A DNA stretch of 64,000 nucleotides from Amphiduros pacificus. Lineage: Eukaryota > Annelida > Polychaeta > Phyllodocida > Hesionidae. The stretch covers positions 25,708,217-25,772,216 of the forward strand of contig OX439005.1 of assembly GCA_949316495.1 (NCBI GenBank). The letters run 5' to 3'. The position numbers were made by a program, and so were the translations under genes. The notes below the pieces were generated by a model. It was not told where the DNA came from. It did no database searches and saw only the letters and a list, made by a program, of their open reading frames with translations. Below are positions 51,021-62,894 of the stretch, in pieces (position 1 is the first letter of the stretch; every line of letters begins with the position of its first letter).

Positions 51021-51745
51021 TCATTGTGACAGCTGGCACACAGGAACCTCACATAGTCATGCCACACTATGAGGACAGCTGGATAGGGGGAGAAGATAGT
51101 GCCTCTTCATATAGTGACAGCTGGCACACAGGAACCTCACAGAGTCATGCCACACTATAAGGACAGCTGGATACAGAGAGAAGGATAGTGCCTCTTCATA
51201 TAGTGACAGCTGGCACACACAGGGACTCACATAGTCATGCCACACTATGAGGACAGCTGGATAGGGGGAGAAGATAGTGCCTCTTCATACAGTGACAGCT
51301 GGCACACAGGAACCTCACATAGTCATGCCACACTATGAGGACAGCTGGATAGGGGGAGAAGATAGTGCCTCTTCATATAGTGACAGCTGGCACACAGGAA
51401 TCTCACATAGTCATGCCACACTATAAGGACAGCTGGATGTGGGGAGAAGATAGTGTCTCTTCATATAGTGACAGCTAGCACACAGGGACCTCACATAGTC
51501 ATGCCACACTATAAGGACAGCTGGATGTGGGGAGAAGATAGTGCCTCTTAATATAGTGACAGCTGGCACACAGGGACTCACATAGTCATGCCACACTATA
51601 AGGACAGCTGGATGTGGGGAGAAGATAGTGCCTCTTCATATAGTGACAGCTGGCACACAGGAACCTCACATAGTCATGCCACACTATGAGGACAGCTGGA
51701 TATGGGGAGAAGATAGTGCCTCTTCATATCATTATCTTCATAGTG
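51021..51745. repeat. Minisatellite, ~88-bp unit, 8 copies, dimer-like
   Basis: GTGACAGCTGG recurs at 51026, 51114 and 51203 and onward at 88-89 bases. Within each unit GACAGCTGG occurs twice, about 46 bp apart, and each half ends in ACTATGAG or CATATAGT. The unit therefore looks like an old dimer. CATAGT, an 8-base spacer and ACTATG form an inverted repeat in most units. Short minus-strand frames here are artefacts. Confidence 0.93.
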
Positions 51746-51970
51746 ACAGCTGCTAGACACATATTCATGAATCACATGATGCATTTTGCCCCAAACTTTT
51801 ATTGAGTTGTTTACAGTATATTGTGCGCATGATCTGTGTGCAAGTCCTCATCTTTTTATGAGTGATCATCAAAAGTGATCAACCACACATCCACGACATC
51901 TGTGGGCAGACAGCCAAGCCAGGGAGACTCCTTTAGCCTGTATTCAAAGACTGTTTAGGGGATTTGGCCA

Positions 51971-52790
51971 GACTGATGAGCCTTCAGGCCTGTTTGCTTG
52001 CCCGAAGTGGCTTCTATTATCTTGTCTGTATAGTTTGGTCTCTGTCTAGCATAGAGGCCTATGTGCTTGACTTTGGGTGGCTTGCTTTGTCTGGCCTGTG
52101 TTTAGGACTGGGTGTTTGCCCTAAAGTAGCTTGCTTTGTCCTGCCTTGGAATAGCTTGCTTTGTCTAGTTTAGGACTGGGTGTTTGCCCTTTAGAAGCTT
52201 GTTTTGTCCTGACCTAGAATGACTTGGAGGACTGGAAGTTTACCCAGGAGTAGCTTTTTTTGTATGGCCTGTGTTTAGGACTGGACGATTGCCCTGGAGT
52301 AACATTTTGTATGACCTGTGCTTGCCCTGCCATGGCTTGTTTTGTCTGTCCCGTAAGTGGCTTTGTTTTGTCTGGCATGTATTAAGGACTGGGCAGTTGT
52401 CCCTGGAGCCACCTGCTTTGTCTGACCTGTGTTTAGTACTGGAGGTCTACCCAGGTGGAGTGGCTTGTTTTGTCTGACCTGTGTTTAGTACTGGAGGTCT
52501 ACCCAGGTGGAGTGGCTTGTTTTGTCTGACCTGTGTTTAGTACTGGAGGTCTACCCAGGTGGAGTGGCTTGTTTTGCCTGACCTGTGTTTAGTACTGGAG
52601 GTCTACCCAGGTGGAGTGGCTTGTTTTGTCTGACCTGTGTTTAGTACTGGAGGTCTACCCAGGTGGAGTGACTTTTTTTGTCTGACCTGTGTTTATGACT
52701 GGGCAGTTGTCCCTGGAGTCACTTGCCAGCCTGAATTTGGGCCTGTGCGTTTGCCTTCGGTGGGCCTGTTTTGTCTGACCTGTGTTTAAG
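51971..52790. repeat. Minisatellite, 52-bp unit, 5 near-identical copies in a longer decayed array
   Basis: ACCTGTGTTTAGTACTGGAG starts at 52425, 52477, 52529, 52581 and 52633 with 52-bp spacing; the copy at 52685 diverges. On the left, from about 51,975, blocks with TTTAGGACTGGGTGTTTGCC and GGCTTGTTTTGTCTG are older versions of the same unit with many indels. Confidence 0.92.
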
Positions 52791-53965
52791 ACTGATTTAT
52801 TACAGAGAAAATGGATTTCAAAGATTGAATTATGTGGACAATGCCCGTTATGATAGTAATGAAGTCATTATAAAAAATTCTGAGAGTTTGTTGTTTAAGG
52901 ATCATGAGGCCTCATGTCTGTCCTGTAGTGTGTGTGTGGTTCAAACAGTAGTTCATTTGATCAGTTTATCTTTGTCCATCGGATTGACAATGCCATGTTT
53001 GATGACCATTTGATCCTCACCCTCTAATAAGATGTGCCAGCCCCTGGTTTAGACGATGCCCTTTTAGATGGCCATGATGTGTCTCCTGGCTGGCTGTCTG
53101 TCATGAAGAGAGAGGGTATTCTGGCATGGAGCCTGTATGCTGATGGCATGCTGGCTGAGGGCTGGTCATATAACACCAGGTCACGCACACCCACATGCAC
53201 AACACCTATATTGTCTCCAGAGATGCACCTGGTAGCATCACCTATATCCCACGTTACATCCCACAAAATACATACTCTCACTTTCTTGCTTCCGATTATA
53301 TTGTTGTGTGTCATTTTTATCTTTACGTAATTGAAATTGGTAATGGTTATTGTCAGAATTACAGTAATTTACTTCTGAACATGCACTGCATGATGTGAGA
53401 TGTTTAATAGCTTGCCTATTGGCTGTGAGTTGTGTGACAAAAAAGCTTAGATTCTGCAACTTTTTCCATGTCTCATGCAAACTTCATCAGCAACAAATTG
53501 CAAACTTTTGCCAACTTTCACCATGGCAACAGTCACCAAGGCTGCACACGAGGGGTCCACACATTGGGCATCAGGGAGTGAGGTTTCATGTCAACTGGTC
53601 TCCTGACCAGAGATTGTCATGCATCCACATGGAAGCAAGGGAGACATCTAGACTCCTGATACTGAAGCACAGCCCCAACTCCGCCGCAAGACCACACAGC
53701 ATATACCAATAAACAGCCACGCAACATGCAAAATAATTTCCTGGGAGGTTTTTTGAACTGCCTGTATCAATCTGCGTAGGTTCTTTGATTGTTTTTGTCT
53801 GTGAAAGAATTAGAGAAGTTGTCACGTGTTGAGGGCAAGACAAACATTATACCTTTCTTGAATCAGTATCCTGGGGATGGAAACTATCAAGGAACAGCAA
53901 AAACGGCTTATGCAGTTAAAAATTAAAGACTTACTTTGAATTGATATGTTTCATTTATGGTATTT
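52791..53965. other. Non-coding spacer
   Basis: Frames of 80-105 codons overlap on both strands between 53,020 and 53,843. One ends in a hydrophobic segment, but no family signature or start context supports a gene. Confidence 0.45.
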
Positions 53966-54650
53966 GATATATCAGACCAATATAAGATACAGATATATAT
54001 CAGGATGTAACCAACATAGGATAGAAATATATCAGGATGTAACCAATATAGAATAGAAATATATCAGGATGTTACCAATATGGGATTGAAATATATCAGG
54101 ATGTAACCAACATAGGATAGAAATATATCAGGATGTAACCAATATAGGATAGAAATATATCAGGATGTAACCAATATAGAATAGAAATATATCAGGATGT
54201 AACCAATATAAGATAGAAATATATTAGGGTGTAACCAATATAGGATAGAAATATATCAGGATGTAACCAATATAAGATAGAAATATATCAGGATGATACA
54301 TAAGGATGTAACCAATATAGGATAGAAATATATCAGGATGTAACCAATATAGGATAGAAATATATCAGGATGTAACCAACATAGGATAGAAATATATCAG
54401 GATGTAACCAATATGGGATAGAAATATATTAAGATGTAACCAATATAGGATAGAAATATATCAGGATGTAACCAATATGGGATAGAAATATATTAAGATG
54501 TAACCAATATAGGATAGAAATATATCAGGATGTAACCAATATAGAATAGAAATATATCAGGATGTAACCAATATAGGATAGAAATATATTAAGATGTAAC
54601 CAATATAGGATAGAAATATCAGGGAAATATATCAGGATGTAACCAATATT
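53966..54650. repeat. Minisatellite, 32-bp unit, ~20 copies, most with CCAAT
   Basis: The unit contains AGGATAGAAATATATCAGG and ATGTAACCAATAT. AAATATAT at 54121 and 54153 fixes the 32-bp period. Variants are CCAAC for CCAAT, GGGATAG, and TTAAGATG for TCAGGATG. Two units have short insertions, near 54,293 and 54,620. It contains stops in several frames, so no long open frame arises. Confidence 0.94.
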
Positions 54651-56015
54651 AAACATGGCAGTGAATCAAGGTGTAACAAAGATAATAAACCATAGTTAAC
54701 AAAAATTACAATTTTGTGAATATGGTTAAAACCTAAAGAAAGGTGGATTCATTAAAATGTGTCATATAGTTATGGTGATAAATTAATAATTAATTATTAT
54801 CCTTGAAGCATTTTTGCCATTCTTCTTCTTGTCATCAGATTTCAGGGTGTGGTATTTTATGCCACAGACCAGGCAAGCTTTTTGAAATGTTTAAGCGTCA
54901 TGTCAGCCTTGTTGTGAAAAGACAAAAATGTCATGATTGTTTCTGAGAACAGCGTTTTGTATCTTTCAACTTGAAGTTTAAATTCCAGCACGCCTGTGTG
55001 GGCTTGTGGAAGCATGTATCTGGGCTGTTACAATGTTGCTTTAAGTGCTTCTACAATAATACAACAGTGTCAAGAGAGTAAGCTTTCAATAAAATGCTAC
55101 TGATAAGATCTGCTATGTGAAAACCTCAATCCATTGTTTATTGTGACCATCTTGGCTCTGTGATTTAATGAAACATCGCCTGATTCTACTGAAGTTATGA
55201 GTGAATACCTTGTATATGGACCAATTTAATTAAAATCAGGAAACCTTACCTTTTTTTCCTGATATAACAGGTTGGTGCAGGGATTTAAAATCTGTCTTTT
55301 TCAAAGGGACAACAGTTAAAAAGCTGCTTGTTAGAAGATACTTTTTCAAACATTTAGAAAACAAATTATTTTGATAGAGTAAGATGTGAAGACCACAGAG
55401 CATAAAAGAGGGACTTGTGACAGATGATAATCTGGACAGTATTGACCACTGAAGGGTCTGAATCTGGACAGTAACTCGATGTGGCCACTTCATGAATCTC
55501 ATTGTCTGAACATTTACAATTATCTATTTTGTACATTTATTTACCAGGATACATCTTGATTTGTCTGAGCCAAACTACTTATTTCTTGTAACAGGAAAGT
55601 GATAATTGATCAGCATCAGCCTGTTTGTCAGAGGAAATAGGAAAGTTGATTCTCACAGAAATATGGCAAGTCATACATCAGTTTAAAAGGCAAGTTTCTT
55701 AAGATAGGATTAATATTAAATACAGGGAGAAATAAAATTGTGCTTAATGTCATAAAATGAGTGAAATTTGTCTGCAATATGCTGTAGAAAATCAGGTGGC
55801 ATGAGAGGACCTTTCAGATATAAACTATATAATGTGTGTCCAGGGTGCTGTGAATGAAGGGAGTTGTATTCTGCAGCATGCACGTGATAAACAAACACCG
55901 ACCGAATCAACAATGCTCATGATAGCCTGTCAACACCCCAGATGATGCTATGAATATGCACCGCCTGCCTTGCATGACTCTACATCTCACCTGCTGCTTA
56001 TACCACATCACAATA
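54651..56015. other. Non-coding spacer
   Basis: No gene was recognised. Minus-strand frames of 65-88 codons have no signature. Confidence 0.5.
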
Positions 56016-56940
56016 ACCTCATCTCTACTGCTGCTGCCCCATCTCTACTGCTGCTACCTCATCTCTACTGCTGCTACTCAATCTCTACTGCTGCTACTCA
56101 ATCTCTACTGCTGCTACCTCATCTCTACTGCTGCTACTCCATCTCTACTGCTGCTACCTCATCTCTACTGCTGCTACCCCATCTCTACTGCTGCTACATC
56201 ATCTCTACTGCTGCTACCTCATCTCTACTGCTGCTACCCCATCTCTACTACTGCTACATCATCTCTACTGCTGCTACATCATCTCTACTGCTGCTACCTC
56301 ATCTCTACTGCTGCTACCCCATCGCTACTACTGCTACATCATCTCTACTGCTGCTACATCATCTCTACTGCTGCTACCTCATCTCTACTGCTGCTACCTC
56401 ATCTCTACTGCTGCTACCCCATCTCTACTGCTGCTACCTCATCTCTACTGCTGCTACCCCATCTCTACTGCTGCTACCTCATCTCTACTGCTGCTACCCC
56501 ATCTCTTCTGCTGCTACATCATCTCTACTGCTGCTACCTCATCTCTACTGCTGCTACCCCATCTCTACTGCTGCTACCTCATCTCTACTGCTGCTACTCC
56601 ATCTCTACTACTGCTACATCATCTCTACTGCTGCTACATCATCTCTACTGCTGCTACCTCATCTCTACTGCTGCTACCTCATCTCTACTGCTGCTACTCA
56701 ATCTCTACTGCTGCTACTCCATCTCTACTGCTGCTGCCCCATCTCTACTGCTGCTACCCCATCTCTACTACTGCTACATCATCTCTACTGCTGCTACATC
56801 ATCTCTACTGCTGCTACCTCATCTCTACTGCTGCTACCCCATCTCTACTGCTGCTACCTCATCTCTACTGCTGCTACTTCATCTCTACTGCTGCTACTCC
56901 ATCTCTACTGCTGCTACCTCATCTCTACTTTTGACCCCTT
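56016..56940. repeat. Minisatellite, 20-bp unit, ~46 copies, pyrimidine-rich
   Basis: ATCTCTACTGCTGCTACCTC and its variants (ending ACCCC, ACATC, ACTCC, ACTCA) repeat every 20 bases without indels. The stop-free 20-bp unit opens all plus frames, giving apparent proteins of 402 and 418 codons that cycle the same hydrophobic 20 residues in different phase. These are not genes. The last 30-odd bases before 56,950 and the C/T-rich sequence to about 57,060 look like decayed edge. Confidence 0.96.
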
Positions 56941-58106
56941 CTCTCTACTGCCTCAGCTTTTCTTGCAGCCACTTTCTTCTATTTCTTCCAGCTTCTCTCT
57001 ACCACTGCCATGTTCTCTATACTGCTGCATCATTCTCCACTGCTGTCACTTCTTGTTCAAACCATTCTGTCTGTCCAGTGAGAGACATCATCATTATTTT
57101 TCAGAACTGTTTGTGGTCAGACTATCAGAAAACCGTACAAATATCCATTTCAAACTGAGACAAAATTATCAACTTTTTGTGTCTAATTTGTTGACTGTGT
57201 TTCTTTTGCATCAGACTGTAGACTAATGTAAGACATTGTGTCCCAATGTTGGGCTGTGTAGATCGGAGATGATCAGTCATTTAGTGAGAGCTATGTAGTG
57301 ACAAGTGACGGTTGGTGGGCAGGCACAGAGACGGGCTGTATGCTGAGGACTGATGGCTGTGTGAGGCTGGGGACATCAGTAGGGATGGACCGTGTCAAGA
57401 GGGACCTGTGACAGATGAAGCCATTAGGCAGAGTGATGCTGTGCATTTCAGATGCCTTCAGAACACAACAGGTGAGCGCCCTCTGGAGGCATCTGCACCA
57501 CCGCATGGGATACCCATCTCTTTTCAACAAACCGATAGAGTGCTTGCTGCAGACAAGGATGGGAACATGGAGAACGAAAAATATGTGATATTTCACTGAA
57601 TGTGATTGAAGGATGGGGGCTCAAGATGTACAGCTATACTTATAATATAATTTCACTCAAGGACAGGCTTTGGTTAGTTAGGATTAATAGTAGAGTTGCT
57701 TGAAGGATCTGATTTGTTTAAGGCTCACACAAATAATTGACTTCTTCCTAGTTTGTTACTGTAATATCTGTGATGTTTACTTATTTTTGGAACTTAAGTT
57801 TGACAAATAAGTAAAATGTAGAATTGGAGACCTTAGTGTGGTTCAACCTGAGACATCAATATGTTGTGTCACGACCCCCGAGTCAGTGAAAGGAAGTGCA
57901 AGTTTAGGGAGCGATGGAGCTTGCAGGAAGGTGACTGATACTGCAGGACACTACATCCCTGAATATGCTCACAGCTTGTCACACATGTACACCTCAACTC
58001 ACTCTTTCTGTCCAAATTTGCGTGCTAAAATAGAAACTGCAAGTTGTTGTTAAAAGTTAGTTAATTCATGTTGTTTAACTTGAGAGACTCGTGTTTTTTT
58101 CTGTAT
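56941..58106. other. Non-coding spacer with a CTCF-like site
   Basis: Opposed frames of 63 (+) and 101 (-) codons at 57,291-57,599 show no domain. The interval includes the CTCF-like motif at 57476-57489. No other content was recognised. Confidence 0.45.
57476..57489 (-). promoter_or_regulatory. CTCF-like 14-mer
   Basis: The minus strand reads CCTCCAGAGGGCGC, agreeing with the vertebrate consensus CCASYAGRKGGCRS at 13 of 14 places. By my own estimate about 0.4-1 such matches are expected by chance in a window this size, so binding is only a possibility. Confidence 0.25.
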
Positions 58107-58107
58107 G

Positions 58108-58171
<64 letters not shown>

Positions 58172-58190
58172 TTATTTATTTATTTATTTT
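58107..58190. repeat. (TA)n microsatellite followed by (ATTT)n
   Basis: An almost pure TA run from about 58112 to 58168 is followed by about five ATTT units. Length is likely polymorphic and prone to assembly error. Confidence 0.95.
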
Positions 58191-58199
58191 TGCCTGAAA

Positions 58200-58300
58200 A
58201 ATAGAAGTTATTGAATTTATTTTATTTTAAAAAATATAAAAAAAAATTGAATTTATTTTATTTTAAAAAATACCAAAAAAAAATAAGAATAAGAAAAAAA
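58200..58300. repeat. A/T-rich direct duplication (~48 bp, 2 copies) and poly-A patches
   Basis: TTGAATTTATTTTATTTTAA followed by an A run occurs twice in succession. Poly-A with scattered C continues to about 58,318. Confidence 0.8.
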
Positions 58301-58408
58301 CAAACCAAAAAACAAAACCTACATCATCATGCTTTGTTTCGAATTCATCACCAGATAAATTATTAAGAGTTTTGTGTTTGATGGATTAATGCATCCATTT
58401 TGTTGAGG

Positions 58409-58427
58409 TCACATGATGATCATGTGA
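58409..58427. promoter_or_regulatory. 19-bp perfect palindrome containing two M-box-like sites
   Basis: TCACATGAT, one G, then ATCATGTGA: nine-base arms with a single central base. Each arm holds TCATGTGA on one strand, the M-box form of the E-box bound by MITF/TFE-type bHLH-Zip factors in vertebrates. Function here is untested. Confidence 0.3.
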
Positions 58428-60283
58428 GCAAGCCCAGCCATGTGGATATTAGCATTGTTCTGGGAGGCAAGTTCGCCAAGGTCACCCTCCTGCAGCTACA
58501 TACTTTATATTTTTAATTGGGTAGACCTGGCTTTTCCAAATGTTCCACATTGTGCAGTAACTCACTCCTGTGACTTTTAAAGAAATAATTATTTGATGTA
58601 CGTGTCCAGTTATTTCCAAGTTGCTGTAATCACAAAAAGGACAAAAATTGACAGGCTTGCCCAAAGTCTGACAATCTCAGACAATGTCTAACGCAAGAAT
58701 GCATGGCATGACAAAGTCTCTGCTAATCTCCACCTTTTACAGTGCACAGATTCATACCAAATCAGCACGAAGGTTCTGGTTTTACAGCCTTAACACAGAC
58801 AACGCAGCCCGATTCCATCCTTTGATAAACTCATGAAATTCCAATAAAGTCAAACAGACACAATCATAGGCAAAGTTTTGATGAGAGACGGGCATGCAAG
58901 ATGTAGATTTTCTCTCGACCTAATCGTGACATGGTCTGAGGATTCTGCCGATTTAGCCAAAAACATGACTCGGCACAAAAAGAGTTTGTCTACCAAACGG
59001 ATCTGAGATGTGTGTAATTAACAGACAGTTCTGTTCTTGTTAGTTTTATTGAGCATTAATCTATACATAACAAATACTTTATCATTTGTAAACAAGTCTT
59101 TATGGCTGTTTTCTTACAAATGCAAATGTACTTATTGGTGTTTGTTGATGTTCTCTAACTCATGTATAAGACACTCATTTTGTCACAGAGATACTATACT
59201 CTGGAGTCAGGTTTCGGGCAATGCTTTTTGTATGCCTTTTGTTGATGATTTCCCTGACAAGAGCTGTGTTGTTAGTTGCTGGGCTATTTTACCCATCCTG
59301 ACCTTGTGTCAGGCTGTGTGAACACTAATGATTGTTTTGTCTTCCAGGCAAAGCAGATTTGGTCCGATTTGGTTCGATTTGGTCCCATTTCCTCCGTTGC
59401 AAAGATGGCAGCCTCCCGTAGGCGCCAGGCGTCGACACTTGATTTCTACATAGCATGATGGGATAGGTTCAGGCCCAGGATGGTTGCTTGGCAATCTGCC
59501 ACACATCATTTTCGGACAAAAAGGATATTTTGTTTGTACAATTTGGAGAAAAAAAATAATTATATATTTAATTTTAATCTTTTGATATCAGTGAAGAGAT
59601 CACCAACATACCAAGTCGAAGAGGGGGGACTTAAATTTGGGTTCGGTCCATCTGTTCGTTAGTTCATGAGTCCTAGGGATTGCTCGGATTGTTTTCATAT
59701 TGCACAGGCAAATTGTATATATCAATATCTTGGATGTATTTGATAATGATTGTGATTGGACGATTTCTGTTCCCATGGTAACCACTTTAACCATACAACA
59801 TCATTTATAAAGATGCTGTGATAAACTCTTAATGTATGTCTGGCTTGGTATTCTTTACTCTGCAATTCTAAGACAGCTAACATGTCAACACTTTCTTAAA
59901 CCATCTGATTCTACCACATTCAATGACAGGAGTCAATGCTCTTGTTGATATTAGATTAATCTGAAAAATCTGCATGGGTCATTTTGGAGAATTGCTGAGA
60001 ACTGCTTATGTTGACATGCATCATTTAATTTGATCAAATGCATATATTTTTTAAAAAGCATCAGGTGAATTATGTCCTTCATTTTGTTGTGTAGATGATC
60101 GCAACAATCTTTGGTACACATTCATGAGCAGGTGCCATGAACATTTTGACAGCTGTGACTAACCCATGTAAAAGTATACATTAAAGAAGAAAAAAACAAG
60201 ATATTGCAGTTACAATAAGAATTGTTACTTGGACTTGTTACTGGGACTTCCTAGGTATGTATTGTATGTGCCGGTGCCCCGCC

Positions 60284-60297
60284 CTGCCCCCTGGTGT
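60284..60297 (-). promoter_or_regulatory. CTCF-like 14-mer
   Basis: The minus strand reads ACACCAGGGGGCAG, 13 of 14 places matching CCASYAGRKGGCRS. It lies in a small G+C-rich patch. One match of this quality by chance would not be surprising. Confidence 0.25.
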
Positions 60298-62427
60298 CAC
60301 GCTGCAGAATGATAAATCCCCTCCGATGCAGGGCCCGGTCACGCTTACAACACATTGCTTCCATTTGGGGCTGGAGGAAAGCCAGTGATGTGTCCCTTCA
60401 AGATGCTAGCATGCAAACTAATATGCAACAAACTTGCTGCCGACTTTCCTTGCACCACCAATCTTGTGATATTGCCATAAATTAGAGACAGTGTCAGCCA
60501 AATATTAGAACACATTACTTTTAGAAATATATGAAATAGATAATTTTTGTGAGACAAGAATTTTGTTGTTGTTGAAAAAAATGATGTTTTCTGTGAGGAA
60601 AGGATATTTATTGTTGAAAAAAACATATATCCTTTAAGAAAAGGATATTTTATTTTAAAATGATTTACTCTTCACATTGTTAGTGATGATACACAATGGA
60701 ATATTGAGGAAGAAAACAGTAGAAATAAGTTGATTAGAATGCCAATTCCTGTCTTTACTTTTGGAATAGTATGGAAAGCTTCCAGCTTTTAGTCTCCTCT
60801 ATAGGGTAACATACACTTAAAATCATAATTATGCAAATTGTTTATGTTGCAACTTTTCAATACATTTTGTTACCCATTTACGTGTATCTTGTATATCCCG
60901 AAATAACAAGCCCCTGAAAAAAATTAGTTCTTTAAAATCTTTATTGGTGTCTATTGCTGTAGAATTTGGAGGGAGTTGATTGGGTAGGAAGTTTTAGGAC
61001 CCGGACATGAGATATGAACGTCTGGTGGGCAGATGATGGGAGGAGTGAGTGATCAGCCCCATGCCTGATTGATACTGCCGTATGCCCAGCCCCACCAACA
61101 GGAACAACTGAAGCCAGACAGTCTCAACTGCCGACTTGTTTGGATCCTGTATCACGCAAACAGCACTGGCAAACTTTCGTGATTATGTCACTGTCATGAA
61201 ACGTACTTGTTGCTCCAGTGAAATGTGGCATGGAATCGACCTGATAAAAAAATGCTCTGCACAATAGATGCACAGGAGTGTGCCAGAGATGATTAGGCTG
61301 TATCTATTACAAGCTTTATCTTGAAAAACCTGTGAATAAAGAACTAAAAAGTATAAATGTGTGCACAAACTGGTATACTCTGTTTATGTAAATAATTGTA
61401 TAAACTTTGACAAGTGGTGTAAGTTTAGGAACTTCGTACTTAATGGCTCTATCATGATATCAATCCTTAATGCTCACATAAAACTTGATCCTCACTTTCT
61501 TCAAAGCCTTACAATCATTTTATAAATAATCCCACTTCGAAAACCTGCAAAATCATCCTTCTTGACACCATTGATGGCTGTCACATAACTTTGCAGACCA
61601 ATTGTGAGCTCAGAATTCTCACTACTCCAGTGGTCTCTGCTGCCACCTGGTGTGTTAAAATCTGGCATGCACGGGTGAACTCAGCAGACAGTTTGTCATA
61701 CAGTAGTAAAAAATGTTGATTGACATAGACTTGTCAGTTTATTGTACTCGAAACTTTCTTTTTATTCTTCTAAAGATTCCAAAACTGGTTTTATTTTTCT
61801 GTACCTGCATTTGTTGCCAAAATATTAATGTATTCCCTTCATAGCCCTCAGAATGGTAGTCATCATATCAGCTGTCATTCATCAAACCTATCCCAGCATG
61901 CCTTGTACTTGACACAATAGACACCTGGTGGATCACAAATGTTGGAACTCAAGCAGTGAGAATTCAACATTTTTCACCAAATTTGGTTTTCACCTTGTAC
62001 GTTTGAGGACTCCTCATGGTGCACACCACTGCGATACAGAGCTAAATAGCACACTCAGCTTATGATAATAAGCCAAACAAGCTCGGTTTTTCACATTAGG
62101 CTTTAATATATTAATATCAGCATTTGGCAGAATCACAGAGAATGTCAAAGGGTACATGAGATAATATCGTTTCTGTTTTCATGACAGATCGTTACTGTGG
62201 GATTTTTTTTCATGATCTGGGTGTATTATTGATTAATGCGTTTTTGTGGCAATGACAACCTCATAGGAACCTTTTGTCAGTGCAGTGTGTGTGTTGGGGG
62301 TCTTTTTCCACAGCTGATGTGGCCCTCCAATGTGTATCTTGCCATCCACACTTTGGCAACTGCGTGTGAAATATGTCATGGCTTGAAGATGGATGCGAGG
62401 ATTGTATGATGAGTACACCCGATCACC

Positions 62428-62705
62428 TAGGTGTGTACAACACAGGTATCAGAAGAGTATCACCAAGGTGTACATAACATGAGTATTAAAAGAATATCGT
62501 ATAGGTGTATAAAACAGGTATCTGCTGTTTATCATATTGGTGTTCTCAATATATTAGACATTGCTGAGGTGTGTACAACAAATGCATCCAAAGGGTATCT
62601 GTGAGGTGTGTACAATACATTAAGTAGAAGGACTTCACATGTGTTTGACAAAGGTATAAGTTGAAAATAACAGATTAATATGACACAGGCATTAGAAGGG
62701 TATTT
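62428..62705. repeat. Decayed tandem repeat, ~35-bp unit, ~7 copies
   Basis: AGGTGTGTACAACA-like segments recur near 62430, 62466, 62503, 62538, 62570 and 62604, separated by AGAAGAGTATC- or AAAGGGTATC-like text. Divergence is high. Confidence 0.7.
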
Positions 62706-62894
62706 TGAGGTCATGTGGGACAAACCTTTCAAATTTTGATATAAATATTTGGTTCAGATTTTATTGTCACAGTTTCTAATGGTGCTGGGATATTTGTGAG
62801 CTAAGATAGCCTAATGCAGTGCCCTCATGTCTGCATGCTATCCTCCCTTGCTAACATATTAATCAGACCACAACTAAAACAAGCTTTAAAAGTG

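Larger units (their letters stand above)
58301..62427. other. Long non-coding spacer with small motif clusters
   Basis: No gene was recognised in 4.1 kb. Items seen: a 19-bp palindrome at 58409-58427; a GATTTGGT 10-bp mini-tandem and CpG/YY1-like patch at 59,356-59,460; a possible dispersed repeat at about 59,590-59,790; a CTCF-like site at 60284-60297; and GACACCTGGTGG at 61920-61931. Frames do not exceed about 95 codons. Confidence 0.45.

Noticed and set aside
55950-57226. Two overlapping plus-strand frames of over 400 codons
   Set aside because: They are the same stop-free 20-bp unit read in different frames. Text is cyclic and hydrophobic and overlaps itself, with no unique domain.
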